A stretch of DNA of 64,000 bases from Microglena sp. YARC (taxonomy: Eukaryota > Chlorophyta > Chlorophyceae > Chlamydomonadales > Chlamydomonadaceae), in NCBI GenBank assembly GCA_022414725.1, contig CM039462.1, forward strand, positions 38,925,186-38,989,185, read 5' to 3'. This document shows, piece by piece, positions 1-9,919 of the stretch. How positions within the stretch are numbered: position 1 is the stretch's first letter; each line of letters begins with the position of its first letter. The position numbers and the translations under genes are program-made. Under the pieces are notes generated by a model. The model was not told the origin of the DNA, did no database searches, and worked only from the letters and a program-made list of their open reading frames with translations.

Positions 1-1521
1 GCATAATGGTGCTCGTTCCTCTTCCTGTCAAGGGGCGTTCAGGTGCCAGTTGCAATTCGGTCCTTGTTTCTTCACAAGACGACGCAGGACCCACACTTCT
101 ATAATTGTTGTTGTTGGATCTTCTGGTACCCCTCTAGATACGAGTCTTCTTAGAGCTTTGGCTGATGTGTATACTTCAGGATGCACGTGCGGGTATTTCT
201 CCTTTTCTGTGCAACGATGTGTTGGTTAAAATCTTCCCGGATCTCTTCGTTCCATGGGGATGGGTTATGTGTGCTCCTTTCAGCGTGGAGGAAGACGCGC
301 GTGATACTCTGTCATCCCCCTCTATATTCGAAGCTTTCCTTGTGCATATGCGATCCGGTCGTACGCGACCAATATTCGGATTGGACAGTATTCTCCTTCC
401 TTTGTTGGGGAAGGTATCTCGTCCGCAGCTCCTTAAGGAGTACGACCTCAGAGGCTGTGGACGCAACTTGGGCCGCCCTTAATACGTGAGCTCTGCATTT
501 TCGGAGCGTTCTCACGTTCCTTGTCGCGTTGGAGGGAGGACAACAACCTCGCACTCTCTCGCCCCGATGTCGATGCGATCGCCGATTTGATGGGCACCAT
601 AACGGGCGGTTGACGGTCACCTTATCCGTAGGAGGAGGCTGTGTATCTCGTCGTCGTAGTAGTAATGAATAATTCAACAAGCAACGCAGAAACTCGAATC
701 CACTTGCCTTCTCTGCCACACTCTCGAACGTGCGAGCTCGTTTTGCATTCTACTTGAACAATTTGTGGGCGGACGTTCAGTTGTGGAACGTTTGGGTATT
801 CGGGGGGAGCAGCGTGCTTCACTTGAGCATTTCATTCCTCTTGATGATAATTCTAATGTACCCCCCCCGCTTATTGTGACCGCGGTTCGACAATCTCTTG
901 CTAAGTTGCAGAAAGGCGTACATCCTCCTGTTAAAAAACAGTCATGTGAAGAGTAGTCCCCTTCGTATCCATTTGATTGCAGAGGTCTTTTTAGGTAATG
1001 GGAACAACGGCTTTCGAGTTAAGATGTTGTCTCCGAAATCTTCGATGATACCTTTTTTACTTAATTCGAAGTCTGTGAGCGTCGGTGGTTTGTTCGTTTA
1101 CGTTGACGAATTCCAACATCACGTTGACGACAGAGTTTTCATGTCCCCATGGGAGCGCGATTTGCGTTCCCGCGACATGGTGCGAGATGTGTTGCGGCGT
1201 GACGTTTCTATGGCCATACGCTCAGATTTGCAGTTATTGTTTCATTTGTCATCCATTCGATCGACTGCTTCGCGTCCGCGTGAGAACGTTCCTATTGCGC
1301 GAAAAGACGTGGTTGCGATGATTTACGGAATCATTAGAACTCCGAAACGTAACGTTCGTGATGATGACGTATGTTGGCTAGCAGACATTCTTCTTTTTTC
1401 TGATGAGCCCCTAACGATTCGTCGTGGCACGGCGTCGTTTCATGTGATTGATGGTGGTGATAACAATAAAAATATTATGTTTTTCAAGGACGTCAGAGAA
1501 TTCGATAGAGTCACTTATACA
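1..1521 (+). pseudogene. Unknown protein gene, broken by several frameshifts and cut by a MITE
   Basis: Protein-like sequence runs rightward from the window edge but hops between reading frames: good stretches lie at about 165-478, 477-610, 765-950 and 898-1521. The last stretch, about 200 residues, contains a segment with FVYVDEFQHHVDD and DVVAMIYGIIRTPKRNV. At 1522 the reading enters a MITE, so the residues from there to the stop at 1587 come from the transposon and the true C-terminus is lost. I do not recognise the family. The left end lies outside the window. At least five frame changes are needed to read it as one gene. That many could be sequencing indels or real decay. An alternative is two or three separate small decayed genes. 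Confidence 0.4.
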
Positions 1522-1685
1522 ATGGGCGATCCTGCATTCCGGCCGATTTTTAATGGTTGCGAAACATGGTCTGGAGCGGATTTGTGATTCCTCGGTGCTG
1601 ATATCTCAAGCTAGCGAGTCGTTCCGGATGCTCTAAATTCTGAGTAAAAATTTCAAAAAATCCGCCGGGAGGAAGGAACGCCCAT
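1522..1685. repeat. MITE family A, copy 1
   Basis: Terminal inverted repeats start ATGGGCGATCCTGCATTCCG on the left and read (reverse complement of the right end) ATGGGCGTTCCTTCCTCCCG. The right end is followed by TA; the left is preceded by CA, so the TA duplication is imperfect. The internal part includes GGTTGCGAAACATGG and TGATATCTCAAGCTAGCGAG, which recur in the other family A copies. It truncates the upstream gene. Confidence 0.75.
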
Positions 1686-1753
1686 TAATTGTGCATAAAA
1701 AAAACTTGTTGTAAAGGAGTAACGTTTGTACACATATACACTGATGCAAACAC

Positions 1754-2409
1754 GTGTTTCATAAAGATACGGATGAGACAAATATCTCGACACGTGAACT
1801 GTACAACAACGTAAACAGTGAGTGTGAAGGAGATGCCGAAGGAGAAGATTCTGAGGGCGAAGGAGATGCCGAAGGAGAAGATTCTGAGGGCGAAGGAGAT
1901 GCCGAAGGAGAAGATTCTGTGGGCGAAGGAGATGCCGAAGGAGAAGATTCTGAGGGCGAAGGAGATGCCGAAGGAGAAGATTCAGGGGCCGAAGGAGATG
2001 CCGAAGGCAATTTAGATACCAAAGGCGATGCTGATGCGTCTTCTTCTCAAGTATCTGCGGGTCCCTATTTGTTAGATGATTTCAAGTCCGATGTGTGTAC
2101 ATGGATTGAGCTTGATGATAGCTTAAAGACCTTGCAGCATGCGATTCGGACCGTAGACTGGAGAAGCAGAAATTGACCCAGCGTATTATTGGCTTCATGG
2201 ATCACCACGACATAGAGGACCTGAACACAAAGAGTGGTCGCATTCGTTACAAAACGAAATACGTGCGTCCTCAAGTGTCTAAGACGAATATCAGGGACCG
2301 CATTTCCTCATTTTTTCCGAATGACGCTCAATTTGCAGACGATATTGTAACTGCTATATACTCTTCTAGAGAGGTTACCGAAAGACAGAGCTTGCGGCGT
2401 TTGAAGTGA
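1754..2409 (+). CDS. DUF5760-like giant-virus protein with acidic repeats, one frameshift
   Basis: The N-terminal third is an acidic repeat: five tandem copies of an 11-residue unit (EGDAEGEDSEG, 33 nt). The C-terminal half looks like the short coiled-coil plus basic domain annotated in giant viruses as DUF5760: a W-I-E-L-D-D start, a helical stretch (SLKTLQHAIR), then EKQKLTQRIIGFMDHHDIED, LNTKSGRIRYKTK and a KTNIRDRISSFF segment. The frame shifts by one base near 2150-2160, between these parts. Function is unknown; in other giant viruses the family is a short conserved protein. No in-frame ATG begins the open frame at 1754 (GTG there); an ATG at 1743 is one frame away, so the real start may need another single-base correction. 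Confidence 0.6.
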
Positions 2410-2459
2410 TCTCAAATACTCGATTGAAGACTAAAATCGAGAAACCGCTTTCGGGAGTA

Positions 2460-2617
2460 ATTGGGCGTTCCTGCATCACGGCGGATTTTTACTGTTTGCG
2501 GAACATGGAGCGGAATTGGGATTTCTCGGTGTTGATATCCCAGGATAGCAAGTCGTTCCGGAGACTCTAAATTCTGAGTATAAATTTCAAAAACATCTCC
2601 GGGAACTGGTTCCGTCA
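2460..2617. repeat. MITE family A, copy 2 (degenerate)
   Basis: The left end ATTGGGCGTTCCTGCATCAC follows a TA. The internal segment (TGATATCCCAGGATAGCAAG, TCGTTCCGGAGACTCTAAAT) matches MITE copies 1 and 3. The right terminal repeat is eroded (GGGAACTGGTTCCGTC). Just to its left, GAAACCGCTTTCGGGAGTA is a scrap of repeat family C. The interval 2410-2763 holds only these repeats and the upstream region of the protease gene. Confidence 0.6.
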
Positions 2618-2763
2618 AATATAATTCATTTTTTCATTCAACAATAGTCGTGTATTCGTACAATAGTCTCCTTTTACATATTGGGTGTTTTGGGTCTGAA
2701 TTGACATGTTTCCAAGTCTTTTGTATAGATCGCGCTGCTGTATGTCTTCTTATTATTTTGTAA

Positions 2764-3751
2764 ATGTCAGTGTCAGAAAGCAACATGTTTTTGTTGGCGC
2801 CAGTGTACCAAAAATATTTGAGACCCAATGTAAGTAACTCTCAACCTATGAGTCGTTGTCATCCTTCGCATTCAAAGTACGTATCGAATACGGATACGTG
2901 TTTCTCCCCTAAACAATTGGAAACAATTGCCAAACGTTCCGGATTGAATGTGTCTATTGGTGGTACAAGTTCTTCTTCGGGAATCAACCTGTATTTATTT
3001 TCAGCCATGTTGCACAAACATTTCGGCACGTCTCTCGGTCAGGAAGTTGAGTGGTTGCAGAAAAATCCCCATATCCCTCGTTCATTCTCTTCCGCATTTC
3101 GTCCTACGTGGAGCGATGGAGAGCCTCATCATTTGCTGGACACCTTCGATATTTGGAACGTGTTGGATCAGTACGAGGACAATCATCCTCACTTTCGTTT
3201 TTTTAGGTGTCCATCCTCTAAACTTTCAGGATCCTGAAATCGACGACACGGTTGTTGATGACTCCTCCCGTCCCCCGGGAGACGCGTATATGCAGAGGCG
3301 TTGCATTTCCGTGGTTCCTGAGCTTTGCAATATTCATGCGAATACTTTTTCAGAGACAACTGGTGGCAAGACCGACTTTGGTGTTGTTGTAAACATGGAC
3401 CCGTCGTGGATGGGAGGTTCTCACTGGGCTGCCATGTACGGTTGCATCGACCGATCTAAGCCCCATCGCTACGGGTTGTATTACTATGATTCCCTTGGCA
3501 AAGAGCCACCTGCTCCTATTTTGCAATTCATGAAGCGTTTTGTCTCCGGCACAGACGTCCCCATAGGTTGGAACACGATCCAGAAGCAGTACGGAGACAG
3601 CGAGTGCGGACTATATAGCATTTCTTTTATCATCAACTGCATCACTACTACCTCGTTGTTTCATAACCTTTGCGCGTACTCGATGACAGATGACGATGCT
3701 CTAAACTGTGCTCGAGACTTCATATTTAGAAAAGTTCAAAAACGAAAGTGA
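2764..3751 (+). CDS. Adenain/Ulp1-like cysteine protease, one frameshift
   Basis: C48/C5-type papain-fold protease related to the SUMO-protease-like virion proteases of adenoviruses and giant viruses, which usually mature capsid proteins or remove ubiquitin-like tags. Visible signature: FLGVHPLNF near the start of the catalytic core, catalytic His in GGSHWAAMYG, the Asp in YYYDSLG, the oxyanion Gln in IQKQYGDSECG, and the nucleophile Cys in the same motif (SECGLYS). The N-terminal part reads in one frame from 2764 (ATG at 2767) and the catalytic part in another; the change falls at a T7 run at about 3198-3204, so a one-base homopolymer error is the simplest reading. Joined length is about 328 residues. 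All catalytic residues are present. A noisy second copy lies at 52673-53212. Confidence 0.8.
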
Positions 3752-3761
3752 GCTTTAATTA

Positions 3762-3906
3762 CAGTTGTTCTAAAATAAAGTGGGAACACACCCCACATCA
3801 TATTTGGGCAACGTAGCAATTTGAAGAGGTTCTCGAAAATATTCAGAGTCGCCTCTTTGGTAAACCGTTAAACCGTCTGTGTCCCAAAATTATTTGAGAA
3901 CAACTG
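3762..3906. repeat. Mariner-type MITE (family B), complete copy
   Basis: A 145-bp element with terminal inverted repeats CAGTTGTTCTAAAATAA (left) and TTATTTGAGAACAACTG (right), flanked by TA on both sides (3760-3761 and 3907-3908). The TA target and CAGT-type ends are typical of Tc1/mariner elements. There is no coding capacity. It lies between the protease and YqaJ genes. A degenerate counterpart lies at 53217-53395 in copy 2. Confidence 0.8.
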
Positions 3907-3966
3907 TATGCTTAAAGCGGAATTGTTATTCAATAAAAAAAACAATTACTTCAAACCCTTTCTGCT

Positions 3967-3980
3967 GATAATTTATATAC
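3967..3980 (+). promoter_or_regulatory. TATA-like element before the YqaJ gene
   Basis: An AT-rich stretch, ATAATTTATATAC, ends directly before the ATG at 3981. It looks like a TATA-type viral promoter core, but its closeness to the start codon would give a very short leader. Assigned from sequence alone. Confidence 0.25.
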
Positions 3981-5257
3981 ATGGCTCCGATCCCCCCTCT
4001 CATTCCAGAGGATCAGGTGCTTGAGAGTATCTCGTCCCATTGCATCCGTGGCTCGGAGGATAAATCGGCATGTATCGATCGCTTGATGCGTGCGATGGGT
4101 TGTGGTGAGGGCAGCGGTGCTGCTTTGCATTTGATTGCTTCTGCCGCAATGGGGCGTGATGTCCATGAGTCAGATATAATAGAGCGTACTCGGTATGTCA
4201 AAGTTGCGCGCCAGACGCTGCGTGCTTTGATTGAGTCGCCCGGTATTCCTCAACGTACTCCTCCGTGGTACTTAATTCGCGATACGATGATAACAGCGAG
4301 TGACTTTGGTCAAGCTGTGGGCTTGGTAAATTTGGTACACATCGCGACTTTCTTGAGAAGAAGTGTGGGCACGTGCTGCCAAAACCATTCGATTGTTCTA
4401 TTCCTCCTCTCCGGTGGGGAATCATGTTCGAGCCTGTCGCATGTTCCTTGTATAGTACCTTGAACACGAACGTTCTCGTGCACGAGTTCGGTCTCCTCTG
4501 CCATGCATCGAAGTCATTCCTAGGCGCCTCTCCTGACGGCGTGACCGAGGATGGCGTGATGCTCGAGATCAAGTGTCCATGGCGTCGAAAGATCGACGGT
4601 ACCGTACCGATGCAGTACTACCTCCAGATTCAGGGTCAGTTGGCGGTGTCCGGTTTGCTCGAGTGCGATTACTTTGAGGTCGAGTTCGACATCCTTCACT
4701 CAGAGGAAGAGATAGAGGCTGAGTTCGCAGAAATATCGCGTGACGAGTCCATTATGAAGTCCGCTTTCCGTGGAGTATTTGTAGAGAAGATAAAGCATGG
4801 TAGCAATGAGCCTCCGTCCTACGTGTATCCACCCTGTTTCGGCAGAGACAATCATATTGTGGGTGGTGGGAAATCTGATTCATCACCCCAATCGTTGCTC
4901 GATCATCTTCGCGAATTCGTGGATGCGGAGTCGTCCTCACTTGACGACTCGTACCGTGTGAATATCATATGGTGGAAGGTTCGAAAGCATAGCACCGTCA
5001 AGGTGCATGCTGATACTGATTTCTCCGCTCGCATGATCGATACCCTCGAGGGTGTTTGGAATGATGTCACGTGTCTCCGTTTCGACAAGGATATGTATGA
5101 TCAACGTATGTTGGATCTCGCTCCTGTGCGCAGATCAGCATCTTCCTCTGCTACTGTGATCAAGCGTGGGAAGCGTCCTCCTCTGGGAAATAAGGTGGTG
5201 TGTTCTCCTGAGTTGGCAAGGGGGTACGCATTCCTTGAAGACGCGAACGATTTTTAG
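3981..5257 (+). CDS. YqaJ-type viral recombinase/exonuclease, one frameshift
   Basis: PD-(D/E)XK nuclease of the YqaJ/lambda-exonuclease type, which resects DNA ends for single-strand annealing recombination. Motifs in order: RDTMITASDFGQAVG (N-terminal active-site helix), GIMFEPVA with its Glu, ASPDGVTEDG with the catalytic Asp, LEIKCPW (the E-x-K pair), and QYYLQIQGQLAVSGLLECDY with the helical Gln and Tyr. The frame changes by one base near 4320-4330, between the first motif and GTHRDFLEKKCGH. Joined length is about 425 residues. The stop codon overlaps the end of the convergent RING gene by four bases. The second copy (53481-54789) is clean only in its last 510 bases. Confidence 0.85.
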
Positions 5258-6009
5258 ATGCCGTTCGAGAAAAATAACCACAGCAACAATGACATTGCGC
5301 AACATACCACGATCAATTCATGGAGGTGGTGAAGTTGTGTGATGTCATCCCTTAGCCCACTATCACCCTTCATCGAAGAGGTTTCTTCATCCTTGTAGTG
5401 ATGAATGTCGTCCTTGATTTTTGAACGATTATCCTCTGTCCCTTTCCGTATTCTCATCCTCTCGATAAACGTTGAACCGCTGCCTGACACCACGGAAGAT
5501 TTCGCGTTCATATCTGGCGACACAACGGGAGATTTCGAGTTCATAGCTGGCGACACAACGGGAGATTTCGAGTTCATAGCTGGCGACACAACGGGAGATT
5601 TCGAGTTCATAGCTGGCGACACAACGGGAGATTTCGAGTTCATAGCTGCCGACACCACGGAAGAGGTCGCGTTCATAGCTGCCGACACACGTGCAATGAT
5701 GTTTGATATACTCTTGTTTTGGGTATCCGACGATACTCGACGTATGTCTTCTTCTTGAGGCACAAGATCCGCTTCATGCGCATCATCATCTTTTCCATCG
5801 GTATTGGCTCTGTGTGGCAGATCATCATCACTCGTCATCGCATCCGCTGATGAGAAGGGTTCATCGCACTTGGGGCACTTGTCACGCGTCTGTATGGCCA
5901 CGTTCATGCATTTATCGTGACATTCTGCTTGGCAGCATGCGAGTTGTACGCTTTTTTGTGTCGCTTTCATCGGAAAGTGGCACAATGCACAGAATGATTC
6001 GCATGCCAT
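5254..6009 (-). CDS. RING-type zinc-finger protein with tandem repeats and a C-terminal membrane anchor
   Basis: 251 residues. The N-terminus is a compact Cys/His cluster (CALCHFP, CCQAECHDKCM, CPKCDEPF) spaced like a RING or RING-variant finger, so an E3 ubiquitin-ligase role is plausible. The middle holds an 11-residue tandem repeat (AMNSKSPVVSP, 33 nt) in about five variants, then a basic/acidic linker. The C-terminus has one hydrophobic segment (VVCCAMSLLLWLFF) followed by SNGI, the layout of a tail-anchored protein with the finger in the cytosol. Copy 2 (54786-55493) has fewer repeat units. It is convergent with the YqaJ gene. RING assignment is by Cys/His spacing only. Confidence 0.65.
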   Translation of the reverse strand: MACESFCALCHFPMKATQKSVQLACCQAECHDKCMNVAIQTRDKCPKCDEPFSSADAMTSDDDLPHRANTDGKDDDAHEADLVPQEEDIRRVSSDTQNKSISNIIARVSAAMNATSSVVSAAMNSKSPVVSPAMNSKSPVVSPAMNSKSPVVSPAMNSKSPVVSPDMNAKSSVVSGSGSTFIERMRIRKGTEDNRSKIKDDIHHYKDEETSSMKGDSGLRDDITQLHHLHELIVVCCAMSLLLWLFFSNGI

Positions 6010-6212
6010 TGTCGGATTGAATGGGATGTATACGTCGTTTAGATCATTTACACTTGCTTTGTATTCGCATTGGATGCATCATCTTGTGGAAGAAGTTATT
6101 GTTGATACTTTACACTCGACGGAACATAGCTCATTGTGTACGGCCACACTTAAGCGATCGCCTCTTCCCACTGGTCCAAAATAACACGACGTCTGTGTTG
6201 ATGTGCAATGCG
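6010..6212. repeat. Family C transposon fragment in an intergenic region
   Basis: No gene is convincing here. From about 6112 (TACACTCGACGGAACATAGC) to 6215 the sequence matches, in inverted orientation, part of the copy-2-specific segment at 61088-61200 (shared features GCGATCGCCTCTTCCC against its complement, and GATGTGCAATGCGTCATG). The TACACTCGACGGAACA end is the family C terminal motif. It therefore looks like a remnant of a larger family C element. Confidence 0.5.
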
Positions 6213-7049
6213 TCATGTAAGGTTTTTGAGGTGTTTGTCTGCAGCTGACCCTGGTTGGACAGGCGTGTGTTTCATCTTCCATACGATGCTTTTGTCGGGG
6301 TTGACGAAGCCTTTACCTTCTAGGAACTTGATGGCTCGTTCGATTTTCCCCTTTCCTTCACCCCCCTTGTATCCATGTTCAACCGCGTACATGACGAGCT
6401 TATTGCCCTCAGAGTGGTACCACACGTACAGTAGGTCAAACTTCTTAGTCAGCGCGTACGCGTGAGCTCCCAAGTGCCCGACTATATCTTCAGCCGAAAT
6501 AGTTGGTTTGATAGGCACAGTGACCTCGCGAATGAAGATTGACATGTCCATCATGTACATGAGCCTGATGAGTTCGGATGGTCGCAAGAAACGGCACAGG
6601 AGTTCTTCCTCGAGAGTCTTCATCCCTTTGTACGTCTTTAAGTTGAAATCTACATCCCCCTTTGTTTTCCACTTGTCTAGTGCCCATTTAATGATACTCT
6701 GCATTTGGGATTGTGAAAGCTTGGCATCATCGTATTTGACATTGCTCACCTCATACTTCTTACGATCGTCCAAGTTGTTTTCTGTGCATTTCTTAAACAC
6801 AGCCCGTCGATCGGCGGAACCGATCAGATGACCGGTTCTAGATGTTGATCGTGTTGTAGATGCTGATGACGAGGCCCTTGCTGTTCCAGAGGAGGGCCTA
6901 GTTGTTCCAGAGGAGGGCCTAGTTGTTCCAGAGGAGGGCCTAGTTGTTCCAGAGGAGGGCCTAGTTGTTCCAGAGGAGGGCCTGGATGTTCCAGATGTCT
7001 TCGAGTTCGCGGTTGTTGAGGTGCGAGGTCGTGTAGTTGATTTTTTCAT
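6213..7049 (-). CDS. Unknown protein with a TTRPSSG-repeat N-terminus
   Basis: 278 residues, starting MKKSTTRPRTST. The N-terminal 90 residues are a Ser/Thr/Pro/Arg-rich low-complexity tail with about five copies of the 7-residue unit TTRPSSG (21 nt). The C-terminal 190 residues are a well-behaved alpha/beta-like domain (KWALDKWKTKGDVDFN, LLCRFLRPSELIRLMY, KKFDLLYVWYHSEGNKLVMY, GKGKIERAIKFLEGKGF). I do not recognise the domain. The conserved body is kept in copy 2 (55698-56285), while the repeat tail there is shortened and frameshifted, which suggests the body is the functional part. It is divergent from the SNF2 helicase gene. Confidence 0.6.
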   Translation of the reverse strand: MKKSTTRPRTSTTANSKTSGTSRPSSGTTRPSSGTTRPSSGTTRPSSGTTRPSSGTARASSSASTTRSTSRTGHLIGSADRRAVFKKCTENNLDDRKKYEVSNVKYDDAKLSQSQMQSIIKWALDKWKTKGDVDFNLKTYKGMKTLEEELLCRFLRPSELIRLMYMMDMSIFIREVTVPIKPTISAEDIVGHLGAHAYALTKKFDLLYVWYHSEGNKLVMYAVEHGYKGGEGKGKIERAIKFLEGKGFVNPDKSIVWKMKHTPVQPGSAADKHLKNLT

Positions 7050-7249
7050 TGTACTTGTTGAAGATCTGGCAAGGATTTGGTAGGTATAATTTGCAAGAGT
7101 AATGTGAGATTATCGAAATAATTTTGGGACACTCAGTATACAGGTCCGTGTTTCCGTCGAGTGTAGCTGCATGGTTGAATGATTTATTTTTTCGTATTCG
7201 AGTGTAAATATATTGGTTGGGGATAGGCGAATATGCTCTGTTTTTATTC

Positions 7250-8716
7250 ATGTGTTCAGAGTTGCCGCAATTGACGCCTGAGCAGGAGCAAGTACTGGAA
7301 TGGATGATGGACCGTGAAGATGTGGCTTGTTCTACTCGTTCTAGTTTTCCTGGCGTCCTCGGTGGAATCCTTGCAGAGGATGCAGGTTTCGGAAAGACGC
7401 GATTGATGTGCGAGTTGATGGCTCTCCGAAAGGACATGTTCCCATGCCTCATCGCAGTGCCGAGGATGGTCTTGTCAGAGTGGCCTCCTACGGTCCGTGC
7501 GGTTACGGGTGTATTTCCCACACTCATTGTAGACGGCGGGTTCTTCGTATCGAACCCGACTAGCTTTCTTGCTGATCGCAAGGTCGTGATCACCACACAC
7601 GGTGTGCTTCGGAACCACTATCTTAAGTTTGGTGACGTGACATGGGGGCGATTCGTGGTGGACGAGGCGCACGTCATGCGGAACAAGGGCACTGCTTTGT
7701 ATCGCGCCTGTGTGCATGTGGCCTCTCAGAGTTCGATCCGTTGGGCAGTCACGGCCACTCCGGTTCACAACCGGGACAAAGACGTGCTTTGTCTCGCTCG
7801 CTTCGTGGGCGTGCATGCACAAGACGTTGCGATACTCCGGGACGCGCGCGTCATGCACCACCATGTCGTTGTCCCTCTGGTGGTGGAGCAACCTGCAAAA
7901 GAAGATGCGGTGGCAGATGTCAATTCTGACATAGAGGTACGACTTGTGACGTTGGATGTCATTTCGCGCGCTCATTACGATAAGCTGAAGGAGGACTATT
8001 CAGCGTCTTCGTGTACATCGAAGGAATTGGATATCGTCGCGACGGCGTGCTCATCGAGTATGGCGTTTATGCGAGTGTTGCGTCTACGCCAGGCCGCCAC
8101 ACACCCTCTCATTGCGTCATCTTCGCAAGGTTTGGTATTTTCATCGAGTTCCGCAAAGTTCGATGCGGTTGCTGGAGAGTGTAGGCGCCTCCTCGAAACG
8201 TCAAGGAATGTTTCAGCATCGATGCCTAACGATGATTCCTGCAGCGGGGTGGTGGTTTTTTGCAACTGGATCATGGAGATGGACTTGCTTGAGGCGTTCA
8301 TAGGGGCTCGATTTAGGGAGGATGAGGTTTGCGTGAGCCGCCTGGACGGAGCGTGCTCCATTGATGAGCGGGATTCGACATTGTACCGGTGCAGGACGGA
8401 TCGTGAGACTACCCGCGTGCACATGCTAGTATGTCAGATAGAATGCGCGAATTGTGGATTGAACATGCAGCATGCCTTCAACAACGTGATCATGATGCGT
8501 CCGCAGTGGAACCCTGTGACCGAATACCAGGCAATTCGACGGGTTCTCCGTCGTGGACAAGAGCGTACTGTTCGAGTGTTGCGGTTGGTCGCGAAGGACT
8601 CAGTTGATGAGCATGTTCTCGAGCGTCAGGCGAAGAAGACTCGAATAATTCGAGATGCAATGCAAGACGATGTGGTCGCTACGACACTTGGCTCGCTCTC
8701 AATTGGTCCATCGTGA
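7250..8716 (+). CDS. SNF2-like DEAD/H helicase
   Basis: Superfamily 2 ATPase of the SNF2/RAD5-like group, expected to move on double-stranded DNA for transcription, repair or replication. Motifs: I in EDAGFGKTRL (Walker A; DAG replaces the usual D-E/M-G), Ia in AVPRMVLSEW, II in VVDEAHVMRN, III in WAVTATPVHN, IV in VVVFCNWIMEMDLL, V around QIECANCGLNMQHAFN, and VI in YQAIRRVLRRGQERTV with the arginine fingers. About 488 residues. The first in-frame ATG is at 7250, just before SELPQLTPEQ; the open frame extends upstream without an ATG. The reading frame is intact here; copy 2 (56678-58146) has several indels in the middle. Confidence 0.9.
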   Translation: MCSELPQLTPEQEQVLEWMMDREDVACSTRSSFPGVLGGILAEDAGFGKTRLMCELMALRKDMFPCLIAVPRMVLSEWPPTVRAVTGVFPTLIVDGGFFVSNPTSFLADRKVVITTHGVLRNHYLKFGDVTWGRFVVDEAHVMRNKGTALYRACVHVASQSSIRWAVTATPVHNRDKDVLCLARFVGVHAQDVAILRDARVMHHHVVVPLVVEQPAKEDAVADVNSDIEVRLVTLDVISRAHYDKLKEDYSASSCTSKELDIVATACSSSMAFMRVLRLRQAATHPLIASSSQGLVFSSSSAKFDAVAGECRRLLETSRNVSASMPNDDSCSGVVVFCNWIMEMDLLEAFIGARFREDEVCVSRLDGACSIDERDSTLYRCRTDRETTRVHMLVCQIECANCGLNMQHAFNNVIMMRPQWNPVTEYQAIRRVLRRGQERTVRVLRLVAKDSVDEHVLERQAKKTRIIRDAMQDDVVATTLGSLSIGPS

Positions 8717-8940
8717 CCTCGTTCACTTCTTCACTTGGCAGGGTCCCATTCAATTCCATTCCATTTTGTTCTAAAATATTGTTGGGACACTCTGAATGAT
8801 TTTCGTTCAACGAATCAAAAAAAAACTTTGGGAAGACTTGGGATCGCGATGTGAACGCCTCCAAGAACATCCACCAAGATGCGCACCATTGCCAAAAAGC
8901 AAAGATCTGCATCGTACAGTTGTTTTTGTTTGTTATCGAC
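8717..8940. other. Intergenic region with a mariner-type end fragment
   Basis: Between the SNF2 stop and the convergent unknown gene. TTTTGTTCTAAAATATTGTT followed by GGGACAC (8766-8793) resembles an eroded family B terminal repeat. Nothing else was recognised. Confidence 0.35.
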
Positions 8941-9842
8941 TCAATTTCCTTGCACGAGTGTATTTGTGTATTCGACGAAGAGCGCTGCGCCTGCTTCGAT
9001 GACCTTGCGTTCGTCCGTTCTGTTTCGTCTGTGGACGGTGGCGCACATGTGTTCTATGTACGCGACCATCTCGATGACCTCCGCATTCGTGCTGATGCTC
9101 CCATCGGATTCTTCCGTGTCGGATGACAACATTCCTATGGTTGATATTGCAGATTCTATCCATACCTTTCCTCTCTCTTTTGGAGTTCTGCAAGCGATGA
9201 GTTTGCGAGCAAGACTGCGCGCGGTATCTTGTTGTGGGGATGGTTTTCGGGGTTTGTAAATGTTGATGCCGCCGGCAATGTCATCTTGGGACGTACCATG
9301 GCTCTGCTCTTCAGACCGGCGTCCACTCCTGATAGAGAGGATGTGGTGAATGTGATCTGCACACGGTCCATGTATCTATCGACGAGAACTCGGATGCTTT
9401 TTTGGACGTGCATGGGCGCGCATTCGATATTAAGAATGACTACGCGTTTTCGAACCTGCAAACGGTGATTGGTGCACGTGTCGCCATCCGGTTGGTGTTT
9501 TCTGAGATTGGGAAAAAGAGACGCTGTATCGACCATCTCCCGTTCCAAGATCTTGACGAGCAGTCCTTTGTTGTTGTTGTTGGTTAATCTCCCTGGATCT
9601 TCTGAAGCGTCAAACACGAGTACTGGGGGGTATTGTGAGGATGAATGAGTGAAGTAGCTTGTGAAGAGAGTAATCGCATTGTGATGTTCGCGTTTGTAAA
9701 GACTTGTATGGTTTGTCACGTTGGAGTCGTTTTTGACTAAGACGTTTTCGATTAGCTCCTCTAAGACTATTCCGTTGATGCCAACACGATCCCTTGTTAC
9801 GACAAGGATGCAAGGAATATCTTGGGTCATTTCGGATACCAT
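8941..9842 (-). CDS. Unknown conserved protein, about 300 residues, frameshifted
   Basis: Starts MVSEMTQDIPCILVVTRDRV. The fold looks like a globular alpha/beta protein: a hydrophobic strand (CILVVTRDRVGING), a second (PPVLVFDASEDPGRL), a third (RVVILNIECAP), then a helix with VDRYMDRVQITFTTSSL. This arrangement is reminiscent of a P-loop or clamp-loader-type ATPase, but I see no convincing Walker A motif, so no function is given. The frame breaks near 9277 (one base missing against copy 2) and again near 9170; the last part, TEESDGSISTNAEV onward to the stop at 8941, is in the third frame segment. Copy 2 (58359-59270) reads through these points in one frame. Two copies with different indels support a real gene. 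Confidence 0.55.
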
Positions 9843-9864
9843 GCCGGGAATCAGATTACCTTTA

Positions 9865-9893
9865 CAGTTGTTCTCAAATAAAGCGGATACATT
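9865..9893 (+). repeat. Mariner-type terminal repeat next to the Fanzor remnant
   Basis: TA then CAGTTGTTCTCAAATAAAG (TA at 9863-9864). It is the same terminal repeat as family B, placed directly downstream (on the minus strand) of the Fanzor C-terminal remnant. Fanzor genes are known passengers of Tc1/mariner-type elements, so this may be the end of the original element. Confidence 0.5.
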
Positions 9894-9919
9894 TACCGTT
9901 TAATTTAAGCTACCCGTAT

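Noticed and set aside
1448..1636. Protein-coding reading through MITE A
   Set aside because: The same peptide-like sequence comes from the repeat in other places (15473-15636) and has stops at different positions.
3198..3204. Programmed frameshift in the protease gene
   Set aside because: A bare T7 with no clear slippery heptamer plus structure; similar breaks occur at many other runs, so sequencing error is the simpler view.
8941..9842. A32-type packaging ATPase
   Set aside because: No Walker A or B motif of the FtsK/HerA type could be found; strand pattern alone is not enough.
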